Shown here: positions 29,750 through 39,046 of the stretch, one piece after another
Layout: each line of letters starts with the position of its first letter
Numbering within the stretch: the stretch's first letter is position 1
From: VAZQ01 sp963771845
GTDB taxonomy: Bacteria > Pseudomonadota > Alphaproteobacteria > Rhizobiales > Xanthobacteraceae
Direction of reading: 5' to 3'
Length of the DNA: 64,000 bases
Assembly: GCA_963771845.1 (NCBI GenBank)
Contig: CAVYVC010000023.1
Span: 62,001 to 126,000, forward strand
Translations under genes and position numbers: made by a program
Notes under the pieces: model-generated
Database searches by the model: none
What the model was told of the DNA's origin: nothing
The model's input: only the letters and a program-made list of their open reading frames with translations

Positions 29750-30688
29750 GTGAAGAGCACGGACACCGGCCAACTGAACCGGCGTGAATTCAACCGCTAT
29801 TGCGCGGCGCTTGGTTCGCTTGCCACGGTGTCGGGCGCGGCGATTGTTGCCGGCGATGCGGCTGGCGCTGACGCACCACGAATGGTCAAGTTTCCTGACG
29901 GCACTGTCGTTCCCGCATTGGGCCAGGGCTCCGCGGGCCTTGGCAAGGGAAGACATCCTGCGCCGGTCGAAGAAGAAGCGCTGCGCACCGGCCTTTCGCT
30001 CGGGTTGACTCTGATCGACACGGCGGAGGTGTATGGTTCCGAGGAATTCATCGGCCGCGCGATTGCCGGTCAGCGCAGTGGCGTATTCCTGGTCTCGAAG
30101 ATATGGCCAAATCATGTGGCTGGAGACGGCATTGCGCGCGCCTGCGAGGCAAGTCTCAAGCGTCTCGGCACGGATTATCTGGATCTCTATCTCCTGCACT
30201 GGCCAAATGGCGTAACCAATGTCGCGGCCGTCGTGACGGGCTTCGAAAGTCTGCGCTCAGCGGGGAAAATTCGGGCATGGGGCGTCTCGAACTTCAGTGT
30301 AAGCCAGCTGGAAGGGCTGCTCCGAATTCCCCGCGGCGATCACTGCGCGACCAATCAGGTCCCCTACAGCATCGCCGACCGCGGCATTGAACATGATGTG
30401 CTGCCGTGGTGCGAGCGGCACGCCATGCCGGTGATGGCCTATTCCCCACTTGGCGGCGACGGCAGCAACCTGCTGCGCGATGCCACGCTTGCGCGCATTG
30501 GCGCGGCACACGGTTGCTCGGCAGCCGCTGTTGCGCTCGCCTGGACCATCCGCGGCGGTCACGTGATTGCAATTCCCAAATCAGGCTCAGTGGCGCACGT
30601 AAAGGAAAACGCCATCGCGCTCTCATTGACACTGACGCCGCAGGAGCTTGCAGCACTCGACGCAGCGCATCCGCCGCCCCGCCGATAG
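29750..30688 (+). CDS. Aldo/keto reductase with predicted Tat signal
   Basis: From GTG 29750 the product has 312 aa. The leader contains NRREFNRYCAALGSLATVSGAAIVAG, a twin-arginine-like signal before an Ala-rich helix, so export to the periplasm is likely. The mature part is an AKR barrel with the tetrad in DTAEVYG (Asp, Tyr), VSKIWP (Lys) and LLHWP (His), the GKIRAWGVSNFS strand and the IPKSGSVAHVKEN cofactor site. Such enzymes reduce aldehydes or ketones with NADPH. A GTG at 29675, inside the preceding gene, is a possible longer start. A periplasmic NADPH-dependent enzyme is unusual; Tat export implies that the cofactor is loaded before transport. Confidence 0.85.
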   Translation: MKSTDTGQLNRREFNRYCAALGSLATVSGAAIVAGDAAGADAPRMVKFPDGTVVPALGQGSAGLGKGRHPAPVEEEALRTGLSLGLTLIDTAEVYGSEEFIGRAIAGQRSGVFLVSKIWPNHVAGDGIARACEASLKRLGTDYLDLYLLHWPNGVTNVAAVVTGFESLRSAGKIRAWGVSNFSVSQLEGLLRIPRGDHCATNQVPYSIADRGIEHDVLPWCERHAMPVMAYSPLGGDGSNLLRDATLARIGAAHGCSAAAVALAWTIRGGHVIAIPKSGSVAHVKENAIALSLTLTPQELAALDAAHPPPRR

Positions 30689-30763
30689 TGTGCAACAACC
30701 GGACCGTCGCATCGAGGGAGCGCTCGGCTGTGGGTTTACCCCCGCTCAGCAGGGACGGTAGTT

Positions 30764-31612
30764 TTATGCCTTCGCGGCCGCTAGCGCCGCGCTGCGCTCC
30801 CAGAGCACCGATTCTGCCCGGTCATCGAGCACCGCCGGCGACGGCTTCGTGGGGCGGCATTCGCAAAAATATTGACCGGTGAGACCTGCAACATCCGGCG
30901 AGGACGCGAGATGAACAATCGTTTTCGCGCCCTGCTCCGGAGATAGTGCGAGAAATTTTGCAAGCCAGACCAAACGCGAGATCAACCCACCACTCTCATC
31001 CCCAAGGCGGGTCGCGACGAAACCGGGATGCAGGCAATTGGCGGTAACGCCCGTTCCGCGCAGGCGGCGGGCGAGCTCGCGAGTGAACAGGATGTTGCAA
31101 AGCTTGGAACGATTGTAGGCCCTCGTAGCGCTGAAGCTTTTCGCTGACTGCAAATCGTCAAAATCCAGCGCTGCGCCATGATGTGCATCGGAGGCGGTGT
31201 TGACGATGCGCGCCGGCGCCGACGCTGTGAGCCGCTCGCGCAACGCCTCGGTCACAACAAAATACGCCATGTGATTGAGCGCGAAAGTGTATTCAAGCCC
31301 GTCTTGCGTAACTTGACGCTTCGAGAACAAGGCCCCGGCATTGTTGATCAAAACATCGATGCGTGCCTCCTCACCCGCTATCTGCGTCGCCACGCGTTTC
31401 ATCTCGGGGAGGCGCGTGAGATCAGCATAGTAAACGCAATGAGCAAGATTGGGCGCGCGCTCCCGCAGCCGTTTCAGAGTTGCCTCCGCGCGCGATTTGT
31501 TGCGCGCGAGAAGAACAATCCGGGCGCCCATTTGGGCGAGCTCTTCCGCGGCAACCTCGCCAATTCCAGACGTGCCGCCCGTGATGACCACGGTCTTGCC
31601 GCCCATGAGCAT
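30764..31612 (-). CDS. Short-chain dehydrogenase/reductase (retinol dehydrogenase-like)
   Basis: A 282-aa SDR with the NAD(P)-binding TGGTSGIG loop at residues 12-19, the NNAG motif, an NHMAYF segment and the catalytic pair in YNRSK. The Arg-rich stretch after the second strand (LLARNKSRAE) suggests NADPH preference. Similarity is greatest to the RDH11-14/WWOX-like group of unknown bacterial substrates. There is a second in-frame ATG two codons in. It is convergent with the aldo/keto reductase gene. Confidence 0.88.
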   Translation of the reverse strand: MLMGGKTVVITGGTSGIGEVAAEELAQMGARIVLLARNKSRAEATLKRLRERAPNLAHCVYYADLTRLPEMKRVATQIAGEEARIDVLINNAGALFSKRQVTQDGLEYTFALNHMAYFVVTEALRERLTASAPARIVNTASDAHHGAALDFDDLQSAKSFSATRAYNRSKLCNILFTRELARRLRGTGVTANCLHPGFVATRLGDESGGLISRLVWLAKFLALSPEQGAKTIVHLASSPDVAGLTGQYFCECRPTKPSPAVLDDRAESVLWERSAALAAAKA

Positions 31613-31765
31613 GCTCTATCGCTCCCGAATACCTGGCTGCCTCCGTCCCGGCCGGGACTCCGCAAAGGCCAGCTGCCGGTTGTATTTCGGGTGGTGCCTT
31701 GGACAGCACAAGAGCCGGGTCGGCGATTACTCGAACTGGAGGGCGTCTGGAGGGCGCGCATGCGC

Positions 31766-31793
31766 TTGACTCCGGTAAGTGAGTTAGTAAAGT
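31766..31793 (+). promoter_or_regulatory. Candidate promoter of the UbiD-CMD-MarR unit
   Basis: TTGACT (31766-31771) and TAAAGT (31788-31793), 16 bases apart, resemble a sigma-70 promoter 25 bases upstream of the UbiD ATG. Two similar words, TTAGTAAAG and TTAAGTAAA, overlap and follow the -10 box and could be an operator for the MarR regulator encoded two genes later. This is a visual match only. Confidence 0.35.
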
Positions 31794-31817
31794 TGATTAA
31801 GTAAATGGAGGAACGCG

Positions 31818-33227
31818 ATGGCGCTCTCCATCAGTCACCAGCCACCGCCGGCGGCAAAGCCGATCGATGCCTCGCTGCGCGGATTTCTCGCCAGCAACGC
31901 CGACATTGTGACGCGCATCACCAAGCCCGTCCGAATGGCCGATATCGGGGCGCTCTCGGCCCAGAGCGATCAGCCGATTCTGTTCGAGAACATCGTAGAG
32001 AAGCCGGGCTTTCGGCTCTGCGATATCCTGGTCAAGACCCGGCGCGCGCAGGCACGCGCGCTGGGAACAAGCCCGGAGAATTATCTCCGTACGCTTGCCT
32101 ATCGGCTGCGCCAGCCGCCGCGCGGATTCAAGATCGTCAAGAGCGGGCCGGTGAAGGAAGTGGTGAAGCTTCACAACGAGGCGGATTGGAGCGAGCTGCC
32201 GATCCCGTACCACAAGGACAAGGACGCCGCACCTTACGTAACCGCGATGAATATCATCCGCGACCCCGAGACGGGGTTCTACAATTCCTGTCATGCCGGC
32301 ACCCACGCGGTCGGTCCGCGCCGCGGCCTTATCAGCTTCGTCACGCCGCACTCGCACGTGATCATGGGCAAGTACCGCGAGATGGGCCGGGATCAGATGC
32401 CCATCGCTTTCGTTTTCGGCGTTCCGCCCGCCTACGAGATCATGGCCAATTTCTCCGGTCTCCACATGGATGCCTGGGGCGAGATGGAGATGGTCGGCAC
32501 CATCATGGATCGCGATATCGAGATGGTCCCATGCGAGACGCTGGAGCTCAATGTGCCGGCACAAGCCGAGATCGTGGTCGAGGCGCACGTGAACCTGAAG
32601 GAAAAATTCAGGGTCGGCGACGTCACCTCGCCTTCCATGTACAATCTTCCGCACTACGAGAACCTGCCGGAGGTCGAGATCACCGCCATCACGATGCGCG
32701 GCGACCGTCCGATCTATCGCAATCACCAGACCTGTCCCGATACCGATCACCAGCCGTTGCCGCGGCTCTGTCACGAGGCGGTGCTCTACAATCGGCTGAG
32801 CGAGATCGGCCTCGCCGTCAAAGACGTTCGCTTTCCGACCTGGGGCGCGGCGCTCTCCTGCATCATTCAGTTCGACTATTCGCGCGACGGCATGGTGAAC
32901 GACGCGTTGATGCTGGCCATGGGCGCGCCGTGGCTCAACACCAAGCTCGTGGTCGCGGTGTCGCCTGATACCAATCTCGACGATCCCGGCGACGTCTACC
33001 ACGCCATCGCAACCCGCTGCGATCCCGCCCGCGATGTGATCGTGGTGCCCAATACGCGGGGATCGCCCTACGATCCATCGGCGCGTCCGCTCGAAGGCCA
33101 GCATCCGTGGCGCATCGTCGGCAAGATGGGCATCGATGCCACCATCAAATCGCGCCACGATCCCGCCGACTTCGAGCGGGCGTGGCCGCGCAATTGGGGG
33201 AAAGTCAAACTGTCGGATTATCTCTGA
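31818..33227 (+). CDS. UbiD family decarboxylase (divergent)
   Basis: A 469-aa member of the UbiD family, whose enzymes use prenylated FMN to (de)carboxylate aromatic or unsaturated acids. Family features are DWSELPIPYHKDKDAAPYVTAMNIIRDPETGFYN in the first domain, HSHVIMGKYREMG, and SAFVFG-like metal-binding surroundings. The usual EGPFGEFTGY motif is not present; the corresponding segment reads KEKFRVGDVTSP, so the second catalytic Glu may be Asp. A GGAGG Shine-Dalgarno (31807-31811) supports ATG 31818. It is followed after 11 bases by the CMD gene and then by MarR and a Liv transporter, which points to degradation of an imported aromatic acid. Confidence 0.88.
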   Translation: MALSISHQPPPAAKPIDASLRGFLASNADIVTRITKPVRMADIGALSAQSDQPILFENIVEKPGFRLCDILVKTRRAQARALGTSPENYLRTLAYRLRQPPRGFKIVKSGPVKEVVKLHNEADWSELPIPYHKDKDAAPYVTAMNIIRDPETGFYNSCHAGTHAVGPRRGLISFVTPHSHVIMGKYREMGRDQMPIAFVFGVPPAYEIMANFSGLHMDAWGEMEMVGTIMDRDIEMVPCETLELNVPAQAEIVVEAHVNLKEKFRVGDVTSPSMYNLPHYENLPEVEITAITMRGDRPIYRNHQTCPDTDHQPLPRLCHEAVLYNRLSEIGLAVKDVRFPTWGAALSCIIQFDYSRDGMVNDALMLAMGAPWLNTKLVVAVSPDTNLDDPGDVYHAIATRCDPARDVIVVPNTRGSPYDPSARPLEGQHPWRIVGKMGIDATIKSRHDPADFERAWPRNWGKVKLSDYL

Positions 33228-33238
33228 AGGAGGACATC

Positions 33239-33871
33239 ATGGACGCCATCAGCCCGCCCAAGCCCAAGGTACTGTTCGAAGCCGAGCCGTTCATTCCCTA
33301 TATGCGCGAGGCCGACTTCGATCCGCGGCTCAAGCCTGTGGTGGAGCCTTACAAGAAGCGCATGGGATTCCTGCCGAACGCGCTCAAACTCTATGCTTAT
33401 CGCCCCGAGATCGCGGAGACGCTGTGGAAGCTCAACAGCAACATCATGCGCGATCCGTCCTCAACCCTCGACCAATTGCTCAAGCGCAAGCTTGCCGCGG
33501 TCGCCTGTGCGATCAACGGGTGTGCCTACTGCACGGCGCACAGCTGCTCCATGTTAAAGAAGCCGGAGGAACTGGGGTTCGAAGGCTGGGGAGTGAGCGA
33601 GAACGAGCTCCAGGATCTCATCACGGGAGCCTACACGCCGGCAGACGAGATGGAGCGCGCCTGCTTCGATTACGTTCGCTCGGCTTCCGAGGATCCGACG
33701 TCGGTACCTGATGAGATCCTGGCGCGGCTCAAGCAGCATCTCACGCCGCCGCAGATTGTTGAACTCGCCTGCCTGGTCGGCTTCTGGAAGTTCTACAACA
33801 CCGTGCATGACAGCCTGCATATTCCGGTCGAATCCTCGCTTCTCGGCGATACGGGATATGTCAATCTCTAG
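33239..33871 (+). CDS. Carboxymuconolactone decarboxylase/AhpD-like protein
   Basis: A 210-aa all-helical protein of the CMD/AhpD family. It has the redox-type CxxC in NGCAYCTAHSCSMLKKPEELG followed by the conserved His, and a second family helix in LACLVGFWKFYNTVHDSL. The CxxC-H form is typical of AhpD-like peroxidase-type members rather than of true gamma-carboxymuconolactone decarboxylases. GAAGGAGG lies 6 bases before ATG 33239, and the UbiD gene ends 11 bases upstream, so the two are co-translated. The exact reaction is unknown. Confidence 0.88.
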   Translation: MDAISPPKPKVLFEAEPFIPYMREADFDPRLKPVVEPYKKRMGFLPNALKLYAYRPEIAETLWKLNSNIMRDPSSTLDQLLKRKLAAVACAINGCAYCTAHSCSMLKKPEELGFEGWGVSENELQDLITGAYTPADEMERACFDYVRSASEDPTSVPDEILARLKQHLTPPQIVELACLVGFWKFYNTVHDSLHIPVESSLLGDTGYVNL

Positions 33872-34481
33872 GCTGCAGCATCGACGCAGGAGAGCAGCAG
33901 TCACGGCCGAGCTGAAACGGCGCAATGGAAAACCTGCTTACACGCTGCCGCCGACCACTTCGAACGGCGCGCTGCTCGAACGGGGATCGGACCGCCCGTT
34001 TCGTGCCCTGGTCAACGACCTGTTCACGATCGCGAGCAGGATGGACATGGTTCGTGCCCATCTCGGTCGCCGCATGGGCATCAGCGGACCGCAATACAGT
34101 GTTCTCCTGGCGGTTGCCCATCTGCAAGACGAGGGTGGCGTCAGCGTCGGTGCAGTCGCGCAGGCGATGCACGTCTCCAGTGCCTTCATCGCCACAGAGA
34201 CCGGGAAGATGGCGCGGCGAGGATTGCTGCTAAAGCGGCCGAATCCTGCCGACCGTCGCGGCGTGTTGTTGAGCGTGGCACCAGCCGGAAGGCTCAAGCT
34301 TGAGCGCGTAGCCCCCGATATCCGTGCCATCAACGATCTGTTCTTCGGCGCGCTCGATGCGACCTCGTTTACTGCCTTGAGCGCGGCGGCCACGGCGCTG
34401 GTGAAAGGGTCCGGCAAGGCCGTGCACTTTGTCAGTGCGGTCGAAGGCGATCCGAACGCGGCATTGCAGGCAGCGGAGTGA
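33858..34481 (+). CDS. MarR family transcriptional regulator
   Basis: A 207-aa winged-helix regulator. The DNA-binding part reads MGISGPQYSVLLAVAHLQ, then VGAVAQAMHVSSAFIATETGKMARRGLLLKRPNPADRRGVLLSVAPAG, which includes the recognition helix and the D-R-R wing signature of MarR proteins. The ATG at 33858 overlaps the end of the CMD gene by 14 bases, so it belongs to the UbiD operon. It probably senses the aromatic substrate or product and controls this cluster and perhaps the Liv genes that follow. Confidence 0.88.
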   Translation: MSISRLQHRRRRAAVTAELKRRNGKPAYTLPPTTSNGALLERGSDRPFRALVNDLFTIASRMDMVRAHLGRRMGISGPQYSVLLAVAHLQDEGGVSVGAVAQAMHVSSAFIATETGKMARRGLLLKRPNPADRRGVLLSVAPAGRLKLERVAPDIRAINDLFFGALDATSFTALSAAATALVKGSGKAVHFVSAVEGDPNAALQAAE

Positions 34482-34561
34482 CGACGGCATGATTTGATTC
34501 GCAGGTTTCCGCCGTTTAGCGGCGAAGTGACGCATGAGGTGATGGTAGCCAAGACGATCTT

Positions 34562-35482
34562 TTGATCGAGCCTAATCTCCTGCAGCAAGCCGCGGGATTG
34601 AGAGGGGTGCTGATTTACTTCCAGCAGATCGTCAACGGCCTGATGCTCGGCTCCATTTATGCCATGGTTGCCGTTGCGCTGACGCTCGGTATGGGCATCT
34701 TGCGGTTTCTCAATTTCAGCATTCCCGGACTGTTCATGGTTGGCGGCATGCTCACCTGGGCTCTGGTGCGCGACGCGGTGCCATGGCCGCTTGCCGCTGG
34801 TGCGGCGCTCCTCATGGGGGCGGCGGCTTCCCTCGTGGTCGAGCTTTTTACCTGGCGCTGGATGCGCAAAGCCGACGAATTCGTGCCGCTCGTGAGTTCC
34901 ATGGCTTTTCTGATTCTGTTCGAAAATCTCGCGGTGGCGTATTGGGGCTCCGATCTGCAGAGCCTGCCCCAGCTCTTTGCGGGCGCTGATTGGCGTGTCG
35001 CTGGCCTCGTCATCAGCGTGCCGCAGGCTGTCGGACTGATACTATCGATCGTGCTGATCGCAGGGCTCTCGCTCATCCTGCGCAAGACCCGGCTCGGACG
35101 CGCGCTGCGCACCATCGCCGAGGACGCCGACACCGCGCTTCTTCTCGGTATCCCCATCCATCGCATCGTGCCCGCCGTCTTTTTGATCAGCGGGCTATTC
35201 GCAGCGCTCAGTGGTGTCCTCTTTGCCGTCAATTATCGTCAGGTACATCCCTTCATGGGCGAAGCGCTCGGGCTCAAGGGAATTTCTGCAATGGTGGTCG
35301 GCGGCATGGGCAACATCTGGGGAGCGATTGCCGGTGGTCTTATCATCGGATGCGCAGAGGTCATGTCCATCGACCTCTTTGGTGCCGACTTCGTCGACAT
35401 CTTCGTCTATGGCCTGCTTCTGCTCATTCTCATAGTGCGCCCGACGGGGCTCTTCGGCGCACCCGCGGGAGCGCGCGCGTGA
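34562..35482 (+). CDS. livH: Branched-chain amino acid-type ABC transporter permease (LivH-like)
   Basis: A 306-aa integral membrane protein with eight or so helices and the LivH signature: QQIVNGLMLGSIYAMVAVALTLGMGILRFLNFS near the start, RKTRLGRALRTIAEDADTALLLGI (the cytoplasmic loop that contacts the ATPase), and GMGNIWGAIAGGLIIGCAE. The start is uncertain: TTG 34562 or GTG 34607. In this genomic context it more likely imports an aromatic acid than an amino acid, as LivHMGFK-type systems often do in this order. Its stop overlaps the GTG start of the next permease. Confidence 0.88.
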   Translation: MIEPNLLQQAAGLRGVLIYFQQIVNGLMLGSIYAMVAVALTLGMGILRFLNFSIPGLFMVGGMLTWALVRDAVPWPLAAGAALLMGAAASLVVELFTWRWMRKADEFVPLVSSMAFLILFENLAVAYWGSDLQSLPQLFAGADWRVAGLVISVPQAVGLILSIVLIAGLSLILRKTRLGRALRTIAEDADTALLLGIPIHRIVPAVFLISGLFAALSGVLFAVNYRQVHPFMGEALGLKGISAMVVGGMGNIWGAIAGGLIIGCAEVMSIDLFGADFVDIFVYGLLLLILIVRPTGLFGAPAGARA

Positions 35483-36336
35483 GCGGCTATGTGGAAGGAA
35501 TTCTGGTCCTGCTGGCAATCAACGTCGTTTTTGCCTACGGCGCGTTTCTGCCCATCGCAGCCGGACAGCTCAATCTGGGCATCGCCGGCTTTGCCGCCAT
35601 CGGCGGATACGTTTCAGCCTTCCTGAGCAACAATGCCGCCTTATCGGCGCCTGTTGCAATTCTCGTGGGCGGACTTGCCGCAGCCATGGTCGCGCTGGCT
35701 GTTGCAGTGCCGGTGCTGCGCACGCGCGGCATCTATCTCGCGCTCGCGACCTTCGCGCTGGGCGAGATCGTACGCGCAGCTATCCTCAACTTCGAGTTGG
35801 TGGGCGGCGCAGCCGGATATCCCGTCGTTGCATTCATCCGCTTTCCTACTATCGCTGCGTTTGCCGCGGGCGTCGCCGTCGTCGTATGGCTGCTTTTCGC
35901 CACGCGATTTGGCATCGCCATCACGGCAGTGCATGACGACGAACGCGTGGCCGACCTCATGGGCCTCAACGTGCGCGCGTTTCAGGTCGCCGCGTTCGCG
36001 CTTGGCGCCGGGTTCGCCGGGATCGGCGGCGGGCTCTATGCCCATCATTTCAGCTACGTCGAAGCACAATATTTCGGCATCACGCTCAGCATTTCCATCG
36101 TGCTTTATGTCCTGTTCGGTGGAACCCAGAGCGTGCTCGGACCCTTGCTCGGCGCAACCGTATTCACGCTGCTTCCGGAGTTGCTGCGCGGCAGCGCGCA
36201 ATGGCGGTACGTGTTCTTCGCCAGCATCGTGATCGTGGTGATGGTGCTGCGACCGCAGGGGTTGCTTACCGGCATGCAGATGCCACGACTGTTCCGCGAG
36301 CAGCGCGAGCGCGCGCGCTCAGGGGAAGCTGCATGA
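35479..36336 (+). CDS. livM: Branched-chain amino acid-type ABC transporter permease (LivM-like)
   Basis: A 285-aa membrane protein, the partner permease of LivH. Marker segments are GQLNLGIAGFAAIGGYVSAFL, RTRGIYLALATFALGEIVRA, and the ATPase-contact loop ATRFGIAITAVHDDERVADLMGLN. GTG 35479 overlaps the LivH stop (GTGA), and its own TGA overlaps the ATG of LivG. A longer upstream frame inside livH is rejected. Confidence 0.88.
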   Translation: MSGYVEGILVLLAINVVFAYGAFLPIAAGQLNLGIAGFAAIGGYVSAFLSNNAALSAPVAILVGGLAAAMVALAVAVPVLRTRGIYLALATFALGEIVRAAILNFELVGGAAGYPVVAFIRFPTIAAFAAGVAVVVWLLFATRFGIAITAVHDDERVADLMGLNVRAFQVAAFALGAGFAGIGGGLYAHHFSYVEAQYFGITLSISIVLYVLFGGTQSVLGPLLGATVFTLLPELLRGSAQWRYVFFASIVIVVMVLRPQGLLTGMQMPRLFREQRERARSGEAA

Positions 36337-37131
36337 ACAGCACACTGCCCATTCTGGCGCTCGAAAACGTGAGCAAGCGTTTCGGGGGCTTGCGTGTCGT
36401 GGATGATTTGAGCTTTTCCCTGCCGCGTAGCGCCTGTTCCGCGCTGATCGGTCCGAATGGCGCGGGCAAGACGACTGTCTTCAATCTCGTCACCGGCGTT
36501 TATTCCATCGACAGCGGCCATGTGCTGCTTGATGGAAGCGACATCAGCTCAATGCCGTCCCGCCGGCGCATCTATCACGGGATTGCCCGCAATTTCCAGA
36601 ATATCCGGCTGATAGCGCATCTGAGCGCGCTCGAAAATGTTCTCGTGGGTCAGCATTGCCGCAATAGCGGATTGCGCGGCGTGCTCCAGCCCGTCAACCT
36701 TGTCCCGCGCAATCGCTGGCGCGAGGAGGCGCGCGCAGCCCTTGCCGATGCCGGTCTGGCGCAATATGAGCGAGCAGCGGTCGGCAGCCTGCCCTATGGG
36801 CTGCAGAAGCGGATCGAGCTGGTGCGCGCGCTGATCGCGAAGCCCCGCCTTCTCCTGCTCGATGAACCGGCCGCGGGTCTCAATCCACGAGAAACCGAAG
36901 AGCTGCGGGAGCGCCTTGCCGCCGTGGGACGGGAGCGTGGGATTTCCATGCTGGTCGTGGAGCATGACATGAATTTCGTGGGCGCCCTTTGCGCCCATGT
37001 CATCGTGCTCAATTTCGGCCGCCGCATCGCCGAAGGCACGCCTCGATCGGATTCGCGATGACCCACTGGTGCGGGAAGCTTATCTCGGCGTGCAAGCCGA
37101 GCCGAGAACGCTACAGAGCCATGCGTCTTGA
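36333..37131 (+). pseudogene. livG: ABC transporter ATP-binding protein (LivG-like), C-terminal frameshift
   Basis: The product carries Walker A GPNGAGKT, the Q-loop NFQNIRLIAHL, the LPYGLQKR signature, Walker B LLLLDEPAAGLNP, and the H-loop VEHDMNF. At about 37040-37045 one extra base sends the frame to an early TGA (37059-37061). Dropping it extends the protein with DRIRDDPLVREAYLG, the standard LivG C-terminal helix, to a TGA at 37129-37131. As read, the ATPase core is complete and only the tail is lost, so the protein could still work. The extended end overlaps the LivF start. Confidence 0.86.
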
Positions 37132-37842
37132 GGTCGCGGATCTACACGTGCACTACGGCCGTATCCACGCGCTGCGCGGGGTATCGCTTGCCGTCGGCAA
37201 TTCGGAAATCGTAGCCGTTCTCGGCGCGAACGGAGCGGGTAAGTCATCTCTCCTCGGGCAATCATGGGGCTTGCGCCGGTCAGCGCGGGCCGAGTCGCGC
37301 TCGACGGTGTCGATGTCACGCATTGGCCGCCGCACCGCCGGGTGCGCAATGGTCTGAGCCTGGTTCCAGAGGGCCGACGGATCATCATGAGCCTCACCGT
37401 GCACGAAAACCTGCTCATGGGCGCATTTGCGCGTCATGACGCGCACACGATCAAGCCGGAGATCGATGCGGTTTATGAGCGCTTTTCAAATCTGAACGCG
37501 AGGCGGCACATGTCTGCATCCGTTCTATCCGGGGGCGAGCAGCAGATGCTCGCCATCGCGCGCGGCCTTCTTGCCAATCCCCGGCTGATGATGCTGGATG
37601 AGCCCTCGCTCGGCCTGAGCCCCCGACTGACTGCTGAGGTATTTGCTCTCATTCGCGAGCTCAATCGGCGGCGCGGCTTGGCTATCCTGCTGATCGAGCA
37701 GAATACGCATCAGGCACTCGATCTCGCCGCGCGCGCTCATGTTCTGGAACTCGGGCGCAAAGTGATGGAAGGGGAGCCGGCACAGCTGCGCACCGATCCA
37801 GCCTTGCGCGATGCGTATCTCGGACGCTGTGCGAGTATGTGA
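37121..37842 (+). pseudogene. livF: ABC transporter ATP-binding protein (LivF-like), frameshifted after Walker A
   Basis: From ATG 37121 the frame gives MRLEVADLHVHYGRIHALRGVSLAVG and Walker A LGANGAGKSSLLG. At 37256-37259 one G appears missing from a G run; restoring it joins AIMGLAPVSAGRVALDGVDVT and the remainder, with LSGGEQQMLAIARGL, Walker B LMMLDEPSLGLSP and IEQNTHQAL. The span is one base short of a codon multiple, and the repaired protein is about 240 aa, typical for LivF. If the gap is real, the transporter would lose one of its two ATPases. Confidence 0.87.
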
Positions 37843-37860
37843 AAACAGAGGAGAATGGGA

Positions 37861-39033
37861 ATGAAGGCGAAGCTATTGGGGTTGACAGCGGCTCTGTTGT
37901 TGCTGGCCGATGCGCCGGGACAGGCACAGGACATCTTGTTAGGTTATCTGCCGTCGGCCGGGGGTCCATTTGCAACGCTCTCGCGCACCAACGAGATCGC
38001 GGCACAGATCGCCGTCGACGAGATCAACGGGGCTGGCGGTATCGCCGGCAAGAAGATTCGGATCATTGCGTTCGATACCGCAGGCAAGCCCGATCAGGCC
38101 GTGGTCGGTCTGCGCAAGCTCGCCGAGGACGACCATGTGCTGGCGGTGATTGGGCCATTGAGCTCCGCCGAATGCCGGGTCGTCTTTCCAGCCGGTGAGC
38201 GCATCGGCGTGGTCACCATGTCAATGGCGTCCTCCGCGCCGAAGCTTGCCGAGCCTTTCACCTACGGACTGCGCAACACCTCGGACGAAGGCTACATGTT
38301 CCAGAAGGTCATGCGCACGTTGCAGGAGAAGAAATATCCCATCGCCACCGGCTCGATCGCCTACGCCACCGACGATGTGATCTCGAAGACCATGGGCGAG
38401 ATCGTGCTGCCGAACACCATGAAGCAGTTCGGCACGGAAGTAAAAAGCAGCGTCACCTTCCAAACCCAGGCATTCGATCTGTCCACCCAGGTTTCGCAGC
38501 TCAAGAGCCAAGGCCCCGATGTGATTGGCGTCGGCTCCGGGCCGGAGCCCGCTATCCGGCTTGCCCAGGAGCTGCGCCGGCAGGGAGTCGCCAGCCGCCT
38601 GATCGCGGGCTCGACGATAGGCGATCCCGAGCTTGCCCGGCGCATGGGCAGTGCTGGCAACGGCACGGTGATCCCGAGCACGTTCCATTCCGGTGCGAGC
38701 GAAAAGGCGAAGAAATTCGAAGAAGAATTCATCAAGCGGGCAAAAGCCGCGGGCATCGAGCGCTCGGCCGCCTCGCAATTCGACGCCGCAACCTACGATA
38801 TCGTGCAATTCTATGCCTATGCCATGCGGCAAGCAAAGGTGACGGGCGATGGCGCAAGGCTTGCGGCCGAGCGCGCCGCCATTCGCGACACCCTGCGCGC
38901 AATGAAGGACTATCCTGCGCTCGAAGGTCCGATTTCATTCGGCAAGAACGGAGACGCCCTCAAGCCGGTCTATGTCATCGAGATGCAGGAGGGCCATTGG
39001 AATCTCATCGGCACCTATCCCGCCGGATCGTGA
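37861..39033 (+). CDS. Branched-chain amino acid-type ABC substrate-binding protein (LivK-like)
   Basis: A 390-aa periplasmic-binding protein with a Sec signal peptide (cleavage after GQAQ, about residue 23 of the product). The mature part begins DILLGYLPSAGGPFATLSRTNEIAAQIAVDEINGAGGIAGKKI, the classic Peripla_BP_6 opening, and keeps the PLSSAECRVVFPAGERIGV ligand region. AGAGGAG at 37847-37853 fits ATG 37861 better than ATG 37855. It completes the LivHMGFK-type set; aromatic acid ligands are known for close families and would suit this cluster. Confidence 0.9.
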   Translation: MKAKLLGLTAALLLLADAPGQAQDILLGYLPSAGGPFATLSRTNEIAAQIAVDEINGAGGIAGKKIRIIAFDTAGKPDQAVVGLRKLAEDDHVLAVIGPLSSAECRVVFPAGERIGVVTMSMASSAPKLAEPFTYGLRNTSDEGYMFQKVMRTLQEKKYPIATGSIAYATDDVISKTMGEIVLPNTMKQFGTEVKSSVTFQTQAFDLSTQVSQLKSQGPDVIGVGSGPEPAIRLAQELRRQGVASRLIAGSTIGDPELARRMGSAGNGTVIPSTFHSGASEKAKKFEEEFIKRAKAAGIERSAASQFDAATYDIVQFYAYAMRQAKVTGDGARLAAERAAIRDTLRAMKDYPALEGPISFGKNGDALKPVYVIEMQEGHWNLIGTYPAGS

Positions 39034-39046
39034 TACAGCGCCCCCA

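Noticed and set aside
31797..33158. 453-codon minus-strand frame across the UbiD gene
   Set aside because: His/Arg/Asp-rich antisense reading of ubiD without motif or plausible ribosome-binding site.
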